Assembly (NCBI RefSeq): GCF_009301415.1
Contig: NZ_CP045073.1
Coordinates: 434,001-498,000 of the forward strand
DNA: 64,000 nt
From: Paracoccus kondratievae
GTDB taxonomy: Bacteria; Pseudomonadota; Alphaproteobacteria; Rhodobacterales; Rhodobacteraceae
Direction of reading: 5' to 3'
Numbering within the stretch: the stretch's first letter is position 1; every line of letters begins with the position of its first letter. The notes beneath the pieces were generated by a model, which worked only from the letters and a program-made list of their open reading frames with translations, had not been told where the DNA came from and did not search any database. A program made the position numbers and the translations under genes. Below are positions 24,921 to 34,910 of the stretch, one piece after another.

Positions 24921-26246
24921 ATGACCAGAATACTCCACCGCTCGATTGCGGCGGCGCTGCCGCATGCCGTCTCTGGACAGGGCGTCTATATTCAGGATGC
25001 CGAAGGGCGTCGCTATATCGACGGCTCCGGGGGAGCAGCGGTAAGCAGTCTGGGCCATGGCAATCCCGAGGTGCTTGAGGCCATGCGGGTCCAGATGGAC
25101 CACATCGCCTATGCCCATACCTCATTTTTCACCACCGACGTCGCCGAGCGGCTGGCCGAGCGGCTGGTGAGACTGGCTCCCGAGGGGCTGGATTATGTCT
25201 ATCCCGTCTCGGGCGGTTCCGAGGCGGTCGAGGCAGCGTTAAAGATGGCGCGCCAGTATTTCGTCGAGATCGGCCAGCCGCAGCGGCGCCACATCATCGC
25301 CCGCCGCCAAAGCTATCACGGCAATACCATCGGGGCGCTCGCCGCTGGTGGCAATGCCTGGCGCCGTGCCCAATTCCAGCCCATCCTGCCCGAAACGCAC
25401 CACGTTTCCCCCTGCTATGCCTATCGCGACCAGCGCCCGGACGAGACGACCGACGCCTATGCCCAGCGGTTGGCAGCGGAACTAGAGGCCAAGATCATCG
25501 AGCTGGGGGCCGATCAGGTCATCGCTTTCGTCGCCGAGCCCGTTGTCGGTGCGACCATGGGCGCGGTTCCGGCGGTCCCCGGCTATTTCCGCCTGATCCG
25601 CGAGGTCTGCGACCGGTATGGCGTCCTGCTGATCCTTGACGAGGTGATGTGCGGCATGGGGCGTACAGGCTCGCTTTTCGCTTGCACGGCCGAGGAAGTG
25701 CGCCCCGATCTTGTCACCATCGCCAAGGGGCTTGGGGGTGGTTACCAACCCATTGGCGCAGTCATGCTGTCCGAACAGATCTATCGCGCCTTTGCCGATG
25801 GCTCGGGGCTGTTTCAGCACGGCCATACCTATATCGGCCACCCGGTCGCGGCCGCCGCCGCCGATAAGGTCGTCGAGATCCTGTCACGCCCCGGAATGAT
25901 GGAACATGTGCAGGCCATGGGCGAACGCCTGCAAGCGGGCCTGGACGCAACATTAGGTCAATCCCCCCATGTCGGCGATATCCGGGGGCGAGGCCTGTTT
26001 CGCGGAATCGAGCTTGTCGCGGACAAGGACGGCAAGGCGTCTTTCGATCCGACCCTTCGCATTCACGCCCGGGTCAAGAAAGAGGCGATGGCGCGAGGGC
26101 TGATGTGCTATCCGATGGGCGGCACCATCGACGGGGTGCATGGCGATCATGTGCTGCTGGCACCGCCCTATATCATTCAGCCCGAGGAAATCGACCAGAT
26201 CATCGACCGTCTTGCCGGCGCCATCGCCGCCGCCACCGCGGGGTAG
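24921..26246 (+). CDS. Class III pyridoxal-phosphate aminotransferase
   Basis: 441 residues of the omega-aminotransferase family. Seen are DGSGGAAVSSLGHGNPEV near the N terminus, VSGGSEAVEAALKMARQY (cofactor phosphate contact), the ILDEVMCGMGRTG aspartate motif, and Lys269 in VTIAKGLGGGYQPIG as the Schiff-base lysine. Members transaminate omega-amino acids, amines or beta-amino acids with pyruvate or oxoglutarate. It is the first gene of an eight-gene operon with a peptidase, Dpp-type importer and amidohydrolase, so it would deaminate an amine or beta/omega-amino acid released in the cell. The exact substrate is not predictable. Confidence 0.9.
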   Translation: MTRILHRSIAAALPHAVSGQGVYIQDAEGRRYIDGSGGAAVSSLGHGNPEVLEAMRVQMDHIAYAHTSFFTTDVAERLAERLVRLAPEGLDYVYPVSGGSEAVEAALKMARQYFVEIGQPQRRHIIARRQSYHGNTIGALAAGGNAWRRAQFQPILPETHHVSPCYAYRDQRPDETTDAYAQRLAAELEAKIIELGADQVIAFVAEPVVGATMGAVPAVPGYFRLIREVCDRYGVLLILDEVMCGMGRTGSLFACTAEEVRPDLVTIAKGLGGGYQPIGAVMLSEQIYRAFADGSGLFQHGHTYIGHPVAAAAADKVVEILSRPGMMEHVQAMGERLQAGLDATLGQSPHVGDIRGRGLFRGIELVADKDGKASFDPTLRIHARVKKEAMARGLMCYPMGGTIDGVHGDHVLLAPPYIIQPEEIDQIIDRLAGAIAAATAG

Positions 26247-26253
26247 CGTTGTC

Positions 26254-27753
26254 ATGCAAGCGCGCATCGCCTTTGCCGGTTTCAACCTTGAATCGGTCAG
26301 CAGCGTTCCGCAACAGGTCGAGCTGGCCGAGTTCCAGCGCGTCTGTACCCGCGGTGCCGAGATCCTGGTAAGGTTTCGCGGCACCAATACCGTTCCGGGC
26401 GGCTGCATCGGGGTCTGTGACGCCGAAAGCGCCGAGCTTGTGCCGCTGTTCCATACGCTTTTGGGCGCGCTGGGTCCGGCAAGCGACGAAGCTGTGGCGC
26501 ATTATACCGATGAGTTGCTAGAAGGGGTCGCCAAGGCAGAACCGCTTGACGGGATCGTCCTGTTTCTCCACGGCGCTTGCTGGGCCAACAGCTATACAGA
26601 TGTCGAACGTCATATCATCGACAGCCTGCGTGCCGCCCAGCCTGATCTGCCCGTTGCTGTCGCCCTGGACTATCACGGCAATATCGACGCGCGGATGCTG
26701 CAAGGCGCCGATATCGCCGTAGCTTACCGCCATTCCCCGCATATCGACATGGGCGAAACCGGCAAGCGCGCCACCCGCGCCCTGCTGCGCATGATCCGCA
26801 CCGGACAAAGACCCGGGCTTGCGGTGGCGCGTCCGGGTATCGTCATCCCGTCGATCATGTCGGCCACCTCGCTGCAACCGCTTGCGACCGTCATGGCTGA
26901 GGCACGCGAAACTGAGGCCAGGCATGATTGCGACATCTCGGTCATGGCCGGGTTCTCTTACGCGGACGCCGCCAACACCGGCATGTCGGTCATCTGCCTT
27001 GACTGGCAGGGGCAAGCCTCGGCCGAGGCCCGGGCCCTGCATTTCGCCCGCCGCCTGCACGGGCTGCGGCGTGAATTGTCCGGGGCCGTCCCGGTGATCT
27101 CGGTCGATGAGGCCATGGCAGATCTTGCCGCGCATCCTGCAACAGGCAGACCGGTGGTGCTGCTGGAGCACGCAGACCGGATGAACGATTCCACGCATCT
27201 TTTGCGCGCCTTAATGAACCGGAATGTCGGCAAGGTCATGGTGCCGTTCCTGCTGGATCCACAGACGGCGGCACAGGCTCATGCAGCGGGCGCCGGCGCA
27301 CGCATTCCGGTCAGTCTTGGCGGCAAAAGCGCGCCCGAGACCGGCGGACCGATCAATGCCGAAGCAGACGTGCTATGGTCCGGCCAGAAAAGCTTTACTG
27401 TGTCAGGCCGCTATCAGCAGGGCAGCTTCGTCGATCTGGGCCTGACCGCGCTGCTGCAGATCGGGCAGGTGCGGATTTCGGTCACATCGCATTTCGCCTT
27501 TGCCGTAGACGGAGATCCTTTCGCCATCTTTGGCGAGCAGCCACAGGATTACGATGTGATCCTGCTGCGTTCCAAGACGCATTTTCGCGACTTTTACGAA
27601 CCTTTGGCCGAACGCATCCTGGTGGTCGACACCCCCGACCTTGGCCCTGCGGATGTGCGGCTGATCCCCTATCGCCGGCTGGACGTCACCCGGGCATGGC
27701 CGTGGTGCGAACTGCCGGAAATCACAAAAAAACCAGAAACAGGAGAGGTATGA
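26254..27753 (+). CDS. M81-family metallopeptidase (MlrC-like)
   Basis: About 499 residues from the ATG at 26254, seven bases after the aminotransferase stop. The N-terminal DUF1485 part shows FNLESVS, GIVLFLHGACWA and the metal-binding VALDYHGNID, then YRHSPHIDMGETGKRA. The C-terminal part has VVLLEHADRMNDST and the MlrC_C domain. MlrC is the zinc peptidase that finishes microcystin breakdown by cleaving linear peptides with the unusual beta-amino acid Adda; relatives in Rhodobacterales are mostly uncharacterised. A Dpp-type importer follows directly, so this enzyme probably cleaves the imported peptide or amide in the cytoplasm. Confidence 0.88.
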   Translation: MQARIAFAGFNLESVSSVPQQVELAEFQRVCTRGAEILVRFRGTNTVPGGCIGVCDAESAELVPLFHTLLGALGPASDEAVAHYTDELLEGVAKAEPLDGIVLFLHGACWANSYTDVERHIIDSLRAAQPDLPVAVALDYHGNIDARMLQGADIAVAYRHSPHIDMGETGKRATRALLRMIRTGQRPGLAVARPGIVIPSIMSATSLQPLATVMAEARETEARHDCDISVMAGFSYADAANTGMSVICLDWQGQASAEARALHFARRLHGLRRELSGAVPVISVDEAMADLAAHPATGRPVVLLEHADRMNDSTHLLRALMNRNVGKVMVPFLLDPQTAAQAHAAGAGARIPVSLGGKSAPETGGPINAEADVLWSGQKSFTVSGRYQQGSFVDLGLTALLQIGQVRISVTSHFAFAVDGDPFAIFGEQPQDYDVILLRSKTHFRDFYEPLAERILVVDTPDLGPADVRLIPYRRLDVTRAWPWCELPEITKKPETGEV

Positions 27754-29342
27754 TGACGATTTCGGGACTTCGCGCCCTCGGCTGGGCCGCTATGGCGACA
27801 GGGTTTCTTCAGGCTGGTCCGGCTTTGGCCGAGACGGTCCTGAATGTGGTGATGCAGGCACCATTGCGCACGCTGGACCCGCATCTGAGTACGGCCCAGA
27901 TCGTGCGCACGCACGGGTTCATGGTCTTTGACACGTTGCTGGGGATGGATGCGGATTACAAACCGCAGCCCCAGATGGCTGACTACCAGATATCAGAGGA
28001 CGGGCTGACCTATACCTTTACCCTGCGCGACGGACTTAGCTGGCATGACGGCACCCCGGTCACGGCCGAGGATTGCGCAGCCTCGTTGAAACGCTGGGCG
28101 GCAAACGATCCGGCCGGACGCAAGATGATGGAATATGTCGCCTCGATAGAGGCGACTTCGGACAGGGTGCTGGTCCTGAAGCTGGACCGGCCCTTTGGGC
28201 ATGTGCTGGACCTGCTGGCCAAACCCTCACCCGTGCCACCCTTTATGATGCCAAAACGTCTGGCCGAGACCCCGGCGGGCGAGCAAGTGGCCGAAATGAT
28301 CGGTTCGGGCCCGTTCAAATTCGTCGCCGAAGAGTACCGGCCCGGCGATCAGGCCGTCTATGTCAGAAACGAGGACTATCAGCCGCGCTCTGAGCCGGCC
28401 AGCTGGACTGCCGGCGGCAAGGTCGTGAATATCGACAAGGTGGTGTGGAAGGCGATGCCCGACATGCAGACCTCGATCAACGCGCTGCAATCAGGCGATA
28501 TCGACCTGATCGAGCAGGTGACCATTGATCTGCTGCCTTTGCTGCAGATGAATGACGAGGTGGCATACGGCGTCATCAACCCGCTGGGCAATCAGGTGAC
28601 GGGCCGCTTCAACCACCGCCTGCCGCCCTTTGACAATGCCGAGGTCCGCCGCGCCGCCATGTATGCACTGGATCAGGAGCAGCTGATGCAGACCGCCATC
28701 GGCAATCCGGAATATTACACGCTTTGCGCCTCGGACTACGGGTGCGGGGTGCCTCTGGCCTCGGATGCCGGCTCGCAATACCTGACCGGCAGCCCAGAAG
28801 AGCGGATGGCCAAGGCACAAGAAATCCTCAAAAGCTCGGGCTATGACGGAACGCCGGTGCTGATGATGCAGCCGACGGACCTGACCATCCTGTCCACCCA
28901 GCCCATCGTCGCCGCCGAACGCCTGCGCGAGGCAGGTTTCACAGTCGAGATCGCCTCGATGGACTGGGCCACGCTGCAATCACGCAAGAACGGTTGGCAG
29001 CCCGCGGCCGAGGGCGGCTGGAACATGCTGTTTACCTATTGGGGCGTGACCGGGATCTGGAACCCTCTGGTGCATGCCATGCTGGACGGGTCGGGCAGCG
29101 ACAACGCCTGGGCGGGCTGGCCGGTCAGCCCCGAAATCGAGACCCTGCGCGAACAGTATCTGGTCGCCACCGAACTGGATGAGCAAAAGCGCATCGCCTC
29201 GGAAATCCAGCAGATCGCCTATGATCAGGGCTTTTACTACAATGCCGGAGAGTTCCAGTCGGTCGCGGCATGGCGAAACAGCATCACCGAGCTGCAACCC
29301 GGGCCGATCACCCTCTTCTGGGGCGTGAAAAAGCCTGAATAA
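27753..29342 (+). CDS. ABC transporter substrate-binding protein, family 5 (peptide type)
   Basis: About 529 residues. A Sec signal peptide (about 1-24, ending ALA before ETVLNV) leads into an SBP_bac_5 domain: TLDPHLSTAQIVRTHGFMVFDTLLGMD, DGLTYTFTLRDGLSWHDGTPVTAEDC, and IGSGPFKFV. It binds peptides or related solutes in the periplasm. AGGAGAGG at 27741 serves the ATG at 27753, which overlaps the previous stop as TGATG; the ATG at 27750 is too close to that site. It heads the importer part of the operon. Confidence 0.92.
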   Translation: MTISGLRALGWAAMATGFLQAGPALAETVLNVVMQAPLRTLDPHLSTAQIVRTHGFMVFDTLLGMDADYKPQPQMADYQISEDGLTYTFTLRDGLSWHDGTPVTAEDCAASLKRWAANDPAGRKMMEYVASIEATSDRVLVLKLDRPFGHVLDLLAKPSPVPPFMMPKRLAETPAGEQVAEMIGSGPFKFVAEEYRPGDQAVYVRNEDYQPRSEPASWTAGGKVVNIDKVVWKAMPDMQTSINALQSGDIDLIEQVTIDLLPLLQMNDEVAYGVINPLGNQVTGRFNHRLPPFDNAEVRRAAMYALDQEQLMQTAIGNPEYYTLCASDYGCGVPLASDAGSQYLTGSPEERMAKAQEILKSSGYDGTPVLMMQPTDLTILSTQPIVAAERLREAGFTVEIASMDWATLQSRKNGWQPAAEGGWNMLFTYWGVTGIWNPLVHAMLDGSGSDNAWAGWPVSPEIETLREQYLVATELDEQKRIASEIQQIAYDQGFYYNAGEFQSVAAWRNSITELQPGPITLFWGVKKPE

Positions 29343-29395
29343 GCCAGTCCCCACGCGGGTCCATCCCGCGCGCCGACGCTTTACGAGAGGTCGTC

Positions 29396-30340
29396 ATGCT
29401 CTATTATCTGCTGCGCCGCCTGCTGATGGCGGTGCCCGTCATGTTCCTGATCGCGCTGATCGTGTTTCTGTTGCTGCGGCTGACGCCGGGCGACCCGGCC
29501 CAGGCCATCGCTGGCGATCAGGCCAGCCCCGAACAGATAGCCGCTATCCGCGACAGCCTTGGCCTTGATGCACCGCTGACCACACAGTTCACGACCTGGA
29601 TCGGCAATATGCTGCATGGCGACTTTGGCAATTCGCTGATTTCACAGCGTCCGGTGCTTGAAATGATCGGCCAGCGTATCGGCCCGACCCTGGCGCTTGC
29701 GACGGTGGCGATGATCCTGACCGTCATCATCTCGCTGCCTCTGGGCGTCGCCGCTGCGCGCCGCCATGGCGGGCTGGTGGACCGGCTGGTCATGTCCCTG
29801 TCAGTCCTTGGATTTTCAGTGCCGATCTTTGTCATCGGCTATGTGCTGATCGGGATTTTCGCAGTGCATCTGAAGTGGTTTCCGGTCCAGGGCTATAAGC
29901 CGCTTTCCGATGGGATCTGGCCCTTTCTGCACCGCATCTTTCTGCCCGGGCTGGCGCTGTCCTCGATCTATATCGCGCTTGTGTCACGCATGACCCGCGC
30001 GGCGATGCTTGAGGTTCTGCGCGAAGATTATATCCGCACCGCCCGCGCCAAGGGATTGTCCGAACGCGTGGTGCTGTTTCGCCACGCGCTGCGCAACGCG
30101 GCAATCCCCATCCTGACCGTGGTCGGAACCGGGTTTGCGATGATGATCTCGGGCGTGGTGGTGACCGAAACGGTATTCAACGTCCCCGGTCTTGGCCGGC
30201 TTGTGGTCGATGCTGTGCTGGCGCGGGACTATCCGCTGATTCAGGCAATCATTCTGCTGACCGCCGGAACCTATGTCGTCATCAACCTGCTGATCGACGT
30301 CTCATATGCGCTGACCGACCCAAGGATCCGCTACCAATGA
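29396..30340 (+). CDS. ABC transporter permease (DppB-like)
   Basis: 314 residues, six membrane helices. The N terminus has the DppB/OppB-type segment (YYLLRRLLMAVPVMFLIALI and LTPGDPA), and the EAA loop reads EDYIRTARAKGLSERVVLFRHALRNA. It pairs with the following permease to form the membrane channel. The next ATG overlaps its stop codon by four bases. Solute specificity is set by the binding protein. Confidence 0.93.
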   Translation: MLYYLLRRLLMAVPVMFLIALIVFLLLRLTPGDPAQAIAGDQASPEQIAAIRDSLGLDAPLTTQFTTWIGNMLHGDFGNSLISQRPVLEMIGQRIGPTLALATVAMILTVIISLPLGVAAARRHGGLVDRLVMSLSVLGFSVPIFVIGYVLIGIFAVHLKWFPVQGYKPLSDGIWPFLHRIFLPGLALSSIYIALVSRMTRAAMLEVLREDYIRTARAKGLSERVVLFRHALRNAAIPILTVVGTGFAMMISGVVVTETVFNVPGLGRLVVDAVLARDYPLIQAIILLTAGTYVVINLLIDVSYALTDPRIRYQ

Positions 30341-31200
30341 CGACGCCCGCCTACCCCGCTTTGCCGCGCCGCCGATTTGCCCGCAACCTGCCGCATTGGA
30401 CCGTCATCCTGTCGCTGGTGGTCCTTGCCGCAGCACTTGCCATGGCGGTGCTTGCCCCACAGCTTGCCAATTTCGATCCGACACGGATCAATGCCGCCAT
30501 GCGTCTGCAACCGGCGTCCGAAACCTACTGGCTGGGCACCGACAGCTTTGGCCGCGACCTTTATTCCCGGATCATATATGGCGCCCGCGTCTCGCTGGTG
30601 GTCGGTGCGGGCGTCGCGGCAGGTGCGATCCTGATCGGCCTGCCGCTGGGGCTGCTGGCCGGGTGGTTTCGCGGCATTGACGCGGTGCTGATGCGGCTGA
30701 TGGACGGGATGATGGCCATTCCCGGTATCCTGCTGGCCATCGCCATTGTCGCGCTGACCAAGGCGGGGCTGGTTACAGTCATCATCGCCATCATGATCCC
30801 CGAAATCCCGCAGGTGGTGCGGCTGGTCCGCTCACGCGTGCTGGCCGCCCGTGCCGAACCTTATGTCGAGGCTGCCCAGCTGCTTGGCACACCCGCTCCG
30901 CGCCTGATCCTTCGCCACCTGTTGCCTGCGACCATTGCACCACTGATCGTGCAGGCAACCTATATCTACGCCTCGGCTATCCTGACCGAGGCAGCGCTGT
31001 CTTTTCTTGGCGTAGGTATTGGCACCGAAACCCCGACCTGGGGCAATATCATGGCCGAAGGGCGGCTTTACTTTGCCATGCGACCCTGGCTGGTATTCTG
31101 GCCAGCCATCGTGCTGTCGCTGTGCATCCTGTCGATCAATCTCTTGGGCGATGCATTGCGCGACCGCCTTGATCCAAAGATGAAAGGGAGGGCCGAGTGA
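30337..31200 (+). CDS. ABC transporter permease (DppC-like)
   Basis: 287 residues, six membrane helices, with the DppC/OppC N-terminal region including LGTDSFGRDLYSRIIYGARVSL and the EAA loop EPYVEAAQLLGTPAPRLILRHLLPA. It forms the heterodimeric channel with the upstream permease and is translationally coupled to it (ATGA) and to the ATPase downstream (TGATG). Confidence 0.93.
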   Translation: MTTPAYPALPRRRFARNLPHWTVILSLVVLAAALAMAVLAPQLANFDPTRINAAMRLQPASETYWLGTDSFGRDLYSRIIYGARVSLVVGAGVAAGAILIGLPLGLLAGWFRGIDAVLMRLMDGMMAIPGILLAIAIVALTKAGLVTVIIAIMIPEIPQVVRLVRSRVLAARAEPYVEAAQLLGTPAPRLILRHLLPATIAPLIVQATYIYASAILTEAALSFLGVGIGTETPTWGNIMAEGRLYFAMRPWLVFWPAIVLSLCILSINLLGDALRDRLDPKMKGRAE

Positions 31201-32870
31201 TGGCTGATCACACCACTGCTGCCCCGCCGGTCTTGTCGATCCGCGACCTGCGCGTATCGACCTGCGGTCGCGAGCCCGTCGAGATTCTCAAGGGCGTCGG
31301 CTTTGACATCGCACCGGGCGAGACGGTCTGCCTTGTGGGGGAATCCGGATCGGGCAAATCCGTGACCTCTCTGGTGACGATGGATCTGCTGCCACAGGGC
31401 GAGCTGTGCGCGACCTCAGGGTCGGTCAAACTGAACGGTGAAGAGATCCTGACCGCCACCCCCGCGCGAACCAAGACGTTGCGCGGATCGGATATGGCGA
31501 TGATCTTTCAGGAACCGATGACGGCACTGAACCCGGTGCTGAAAATCGGTCTGCAAATGGACGAGGTGTATCGCGCGCACCGCCGCATGAGCCCGGCCGA
31601 ACGCAGGCAAGCGGCGCTTGAGGTTTTTGCCTCGGTGCATCTGCCCGATCCCCCACGCATCTATGACAGCTATCCGCACCAGCTGTCGGGCGGTCAGCGC
31701 CAGCGGGTGATGATCGCCATGGCACTGGCTCTCAAACCCAGGCTGCTGATCGCGGATGAACCGACCACGGCGCTGGATGTAACGACCCAAAAGCAGATCC
31801 TGACGCTGATCCGCGAATTGCAGGAACAGCAGAATACTGCCGTTCTGTTCATCACCCATGACATGGGCGTAGTCGCCGATATTGCTGATCGCGTCTGCGT
31901 CATGCGTCATGGCGAAATGGTCGAATCCGGCACGGTCGAAGAGGTGCTAAGCCGCCCGACGCAGCTCTATACGCAGGCGCTTTTGCGGGCTGTGCCCTCT
32001 TTGACACCGCGCAAGCCGCGCCCCGAGGTAACCGGCACCCCAGCGATCGAGGTCAACGCGCTGGAAAAGGTGTTCCAGATAGGTTCGCTGGCCGGTCAAC
32101 TTATGGGTCGCGCCCCGCATCGCGTCCATGCGGTAAACCGTGTCAGCTTTCGCCTGGCGCAGGGGCGAACACTGGGCATCGTCGGCGAAAGCGGTTCAGG
32201 CAAGTCCACCGTCGCGCGCTGCGTTCTGCGGCTAGAGGATCCCAGCGCCGGCGAAATCCGCATTGATGGTCAGGATATCGCCCGCCTGCGCGCGGGCAAA
32301 GCGTTGGCCTCGGCGCGGCGCCGGGTGCAGATGGTGTTCCAAGATCCCAACCGCTCTTTGAACCCGCGGCTGCGCATCGCCGAAAGCATGATCGAGGGGC
32401 CGCTGAACCTGGGCGAAAGCCGCGCCTCAGCTCTTGGCCGCGCGGGCGAGCTGATCGAGGTCGTAGGGTTGCCTCGTACCAGCCTGCAACGCTTTCCACA
32501 TCAGTTTTCGGGCGGCCAGCGCCAGCGCATCGCCATTGCCCGGGCACTGATGATGGACCCCGAGGTTATCGTCGCTGACGAAGCGGTGTCCGCGCTGGAT
32601 GTCTCGGTACAGGCGCAGGTGCTGGAGCTGCTTGCAGATTTGCAGGCCAAACGTAATCTTGCCATCCTGTTCATCACCCATGACCTGCGTGTCGCAGCAC
32701 AGATCTGTGATGAGGTGATGGTAATGCGCCGCGGTGCGGTGGTGGAACATGGCCCCGCGGCCGAGGTGCTGGCCCATCCGCGCCATGATTACACCCGCAG
32801 CCTGATCGCGGCAGCGCCTGGCCGGGACTGGGATTTTGCCGCAGGACGCCGGCTGGAGGTGCTGACATGA
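31200..32870 (+). CDS. Fused double ATPase of peptide-type ABC importer (DppD-DppF)
   Basis: About 556 residues with two complete nucleotide-binding domains. The first has Walker A GESGSGKS, signature LSGGQRQRV and Walker [13 protein letters not shown]; the second has [17 protein letters not shown] and [12 protein letters not shown]. Both contain the C-terminal extension typical of oligopeptide ATPases ([28 protein letters not shown]). One chain therefore does the work of DppD and DppF, as in GsiA. AAAGGGAGG precedes the ATG at 31200; a GTG at 31197 is an alternative. Confidence 0.93.
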   Translation: MADHTTAAPPVLSIRDLRVSTCGREPVEILKGVGFDIAPGETVCLVGESGSGKSVTSLVTMDLLPQGELCATSGSVKLNGEEILTATPARTKTLRGSDMAMIFQEPMTALNPVLKIGLQMDEVYRAHRRMSPAERRQAALEVFASVHLPDPPRIYDSYPHQLSGGQRQRVMIAMALALKPRLLIADEPTTALDVTTQKQILTLIRELQEQQNTAVLFITHDMGVVADIADRVCVMRHGEMVESGTVEEVLSRPTQLYTQALLRAVPSLTPRKPRPEVTGTPAIEVNALEKVFQIGSLAGQLMGRAPHRVHAVNRVSFRLAQGRTLGIVGESGSGKSTVARCVLRLEDPSAGEIRIDGQDIARLRAGKALASARRRVQMVFQDPNRSLNPRLRIAESMIEGPLNLGESRASALGRAGELIEVVGLPRTSLQRFPHQFSGGQRQRIAIARALMMDPEVIVADEAVSALDVSVQAQVLELLADLQAKRNLAILFITHDLRVAAQICDEVMVMRRGAVVEHGPAAEVLAHPRHDYTRSLIAAAPGRDWDFAAGRRLEVLT

Positions 32871-33727
32871 TCACCGCAAGTCTTGTCCAGATGGACGTGA
32901 CAACACTGGACCCCACCCGGAACCTGCGCAAGGTCCACGACCATATCGCCGCCGAGGCGGGGCACGGCGCGCAACTGATCCTGTTCCCCGAACTTGTCAA
33001 CACCGGCTATGTCGAGCCAATGGTGCCGGGCGGACCCATGACCATCCCGGCCGCAGATTATGCCGGCGCGCTTTATCACGCCTGCGCCGCACCCGATGGG
33101 CCCGAGATCGCAGCACTGGCCGAGGCAGCGCAGCAGCATGACACGCATATCGTTATAGGTATGGGGATGCGCGACCCTATACGCGCGGGCGTCATGCGCA
33201 ATTGCTCGTTGCTGATCGGGCCTTCGGGTGTTCTGGGCTGCTATGCCAAGATCCACCAGTGGCAGAACGAAAAGCTGTATTTCACTGGCGGCGACCAGAT
33301 CCATACCCACGCTTTTGGTGAAACCCGGCTTGGCATGCAGATCTGCTACGACATCCGCTTTCCTGAAATCACCCGCATCATGGCCATGCAGGGCGCGGGG
33401 ATAGTCACCTCGGTCTGGGCCTCTTTTGGTGCCGAAGATACGCCAGTCGCGGATGAGGCGCTATTTCTGCACCGGGCCTATACCCGGGCAACCGAAAACG
33501 GCGTCTTTTTTCTAAGTTGCAACCGCTGTGGCAGCCATGGCGGACAGCGGTTTTTCGGCCGCTCCTGCGCACTCGCACCCGATGGTGCCGTGCTGGGCGC
33601 ATTGGACCATGATGGCGAGGATGTGCTGAGGGTCGAAGTCGACCTTGCCCAAATCGCCCGCTATCGGGGCTTTACCGGCATATGGGCCGACCGTGCGCCC
33701 CATATCTATGCCAAATACTTTCCCTGA
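32867..33727 (+). CDS. Nitrilase-superfamily carbon-nitrogen hydrolase
   Basis: 286 residues with the full catalytic triad of the superfamily: Glu42 in LILFPELVNTGY, Lys128 in CYAKIHQWQNEK and Cys160 in MQICYDIRFPE. Members hydrolyse amides, N-carbamoyl compounds or nitriles in the cytoplasm. The length and lack of fusion domains fit an amidase or carbamoyl-amino-acid hydrolase more than a nitrilase. It overlaps the ATPase gene by four bases, so it is part of the importer operon and likely removes an amide or ureido group from the imported molecule. Confidence 0.88.
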   Translation: MITASLVQMDVTTLDPTRNLRKVHDHIAAEAGHGAQLILFPELVNTGYVEPMVPGGPMTIPAADYAGALYHACAAPDGPEIAALAEAAQQHDTHIVIGMGMRDPIRAGVMRNCSLLIGPSGVLGCYAKIHQWQNEKLYFTGGDQIHTHAFGETRLGMQICYDIRFPEITRIMAMQGAGIVTSVWASFGAEDTPVADEALFLHRAYTRATENGVFFLSCNRCGSHGGQRFFGRSCALAPDGAVLGALDHDGEDVLRVEVDLAQIARYRGFTGIWADRAPHIYAKYFP

Positions 33728-33740
33728 CCCGGAGCTTTCC

Positions 33741-34286
33741 ATGACTTCGCCCTGCCCTCCGCTGTCGGATGCCGACTGGCCCGCCGAAATCCTTGACCTG
33801 CGCGAAGGCTTTGCCGGAGCGTTGAACGTCTATCGCACCATGGCCCATCACCCCGCACTGTTGCGGGCCTGGGCACCGCTGCGCCAGCATATCGTCAAGG
33901 ATACCGCTCTGGGGCCGATCCGCTCAGAGCTGGTGATCCTGCGGGCCGCGCATCGCATGGGATCGGATTATGAATGGGCTCATCACGTCAGCCGCGCCCG
34001 CGCACTTGGGATGCCGGATCAGCGCATTCTGGGCATGCGCGGCGAAAACGACAACAGACCCGATGGTGAGGATGGGCTGATCGCCGCAGCGGTAGATGCG
34101 CTGTTCGAACAGCGCCGCCTGCCAGCGCCGCTTGAGGCAGAGCTGGCCCAGACTCTGGGGCGCAAGGCGGTGATCGACCTGATCGCCACCGTCGGCTTTT
34201 ATTCGGTTCTGGGTTATATTCTGATGACCTATGAAACCCCGGTCGATGCCGGGGTCGCACAGGAGATGCAGGATCACCCGCTGTAG
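33741..34286 (+). CDS. Carboxymuconolactone decarboxylase / AhpD-like protein
   Basis: 181 residues from ATG 33741 with GGAG upstream. The CMD fold is indicated by VYRTMAHHPALLRAWAPLRQHIVKD, RSELVILRAAHRMGSDYEWAHHVSRARALGMPD and a C-terminal helical pair. The peroxidase CxxC of AhpD is absent, replaced by the YEWxHH pattern, so a gamma-carboxymuconolactone-like or unknown lyase or hydrolase role is more likely than peroxidase. It is the last gene of the operon, and its role there is not clear. Confidence 0.82.
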   Translation: MTSPCPPLSDADWPAEILDLREGFAGALNVYRTMAHHPALLRAWAPLRQHIVKDTALGPIRSELVILRAAHRMGSDYEWAHHVSRARALGMPDQRILGMRGENDNRPDGEDGLIAAAVDALFEQRRLPAPLEAELAQTLGRKAVIDLIATVGFYSVLGYILMTYETPVDAGVAQEMQDHPL

Positions 34287-34299
34287 GGCGCAGCGTCAA

Positions 34300-34343
34300 G
34301 GGCTTGGCCTGAGCCACTGGGCGCCTTTGCCTGGGCCAGGCCC
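34300..34343. terminator. Imperfect hairpin between convergent genes
   Basis: GGGCTTGGCCT at 34300-34310 can pair with GGGCCAGGCCC at 34333-34343 (nine pairs plus G-U pairs) around a 22-base loop. It sits between the stops of two converging operons, so a bidirectional terminator is likely, although no clear T tract follows. Confidence 0.3.
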
Positions 34344-34352
34344 ATCAATCTG

Positions 34353-34907
34353 CTACCCCTCCTGAACCTGCCGCACGGCTGTCAGGTCCAGTCTGACCAG
34401 CTCTCCGTTGCCAAGCGCCTGACGGGGCATTCCCTTTCCGCCGTCAACGGCCAGCTGCAAACCACCGAGCCATGCGCCATGGCCAAAAGCCAGGACTGGC
34501 CCGGAGGCCGCCAACACCCGCTCGCGCACCCGCGTGATCCGGGCGATGAAATCGGAAAACGGCTCGCCCAGCGGCAAGGTGTGTGGCGCATTTTCCCAAG
34601 CACCCGGATGGGCGGCCTCCAGTTCGGCCCAGGTGCGCCCTTCCCACGCTCCAAATGCGATCTCGGCCAGGTCGGGGTCAGGCTCGGCGGCAAAGCCGTG
34701 CAGTTCGGCCGTGCGGCGCGCCCGCTCCAGCGGAGAGGTCAGGACCAAAGCGAAATCCCGTCCTGCCAAAGCCTGACGGTTTGCAGCCAGCACCGCCATA
34801 CCCTGCAGGCTCAGCGGGTCCTCCAAGGCGATATCCCGTCGGCCTTGCAGACGGCCCTGAGCATTCCATGGCGTACGGAAATGGCGGATGAACCAAAGCT
34901 CGGCCAT
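34353..34907 (-). CDS. Histidine phosphatase family protein
   Basis: 184 residues of the phosphoglycerate-mutase-like branch. The catalytic RHF...W region at the N terminus (WFIRHFRTPWN), the SPLERARRTAEL arginine, the acid residue in AFGAWEGRTW, and the second histidine in AFGHGAWLG are present. No signal peptide, so cytoplasmic. It starts three bases after the ATPase stop and is the last gene of the Fbp/Afu-like transporter operon. Hydrolysing a phosphate ester after uptake would suit a transporter for phosphorylated compounds. Confidence 0.88.
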   Translation of the reverse strand: MAELWFIRHFRTPWNAQGRLQGRRDIALEDPLSLQGMAVLAANRQALAGRDFALVLTSPLERARRTAELHGFAAEPDPDLAEIAFGAWEGRTWAELEAAHPGAWENAPHTLPLGEPFSDFIARITRVRERVLAASGPVLAFGHGAWLGGLQLAVDGGKGMPRQALGNGELVRLDLTAVRQVQEG

Positions 34908-34910
34908 GGA

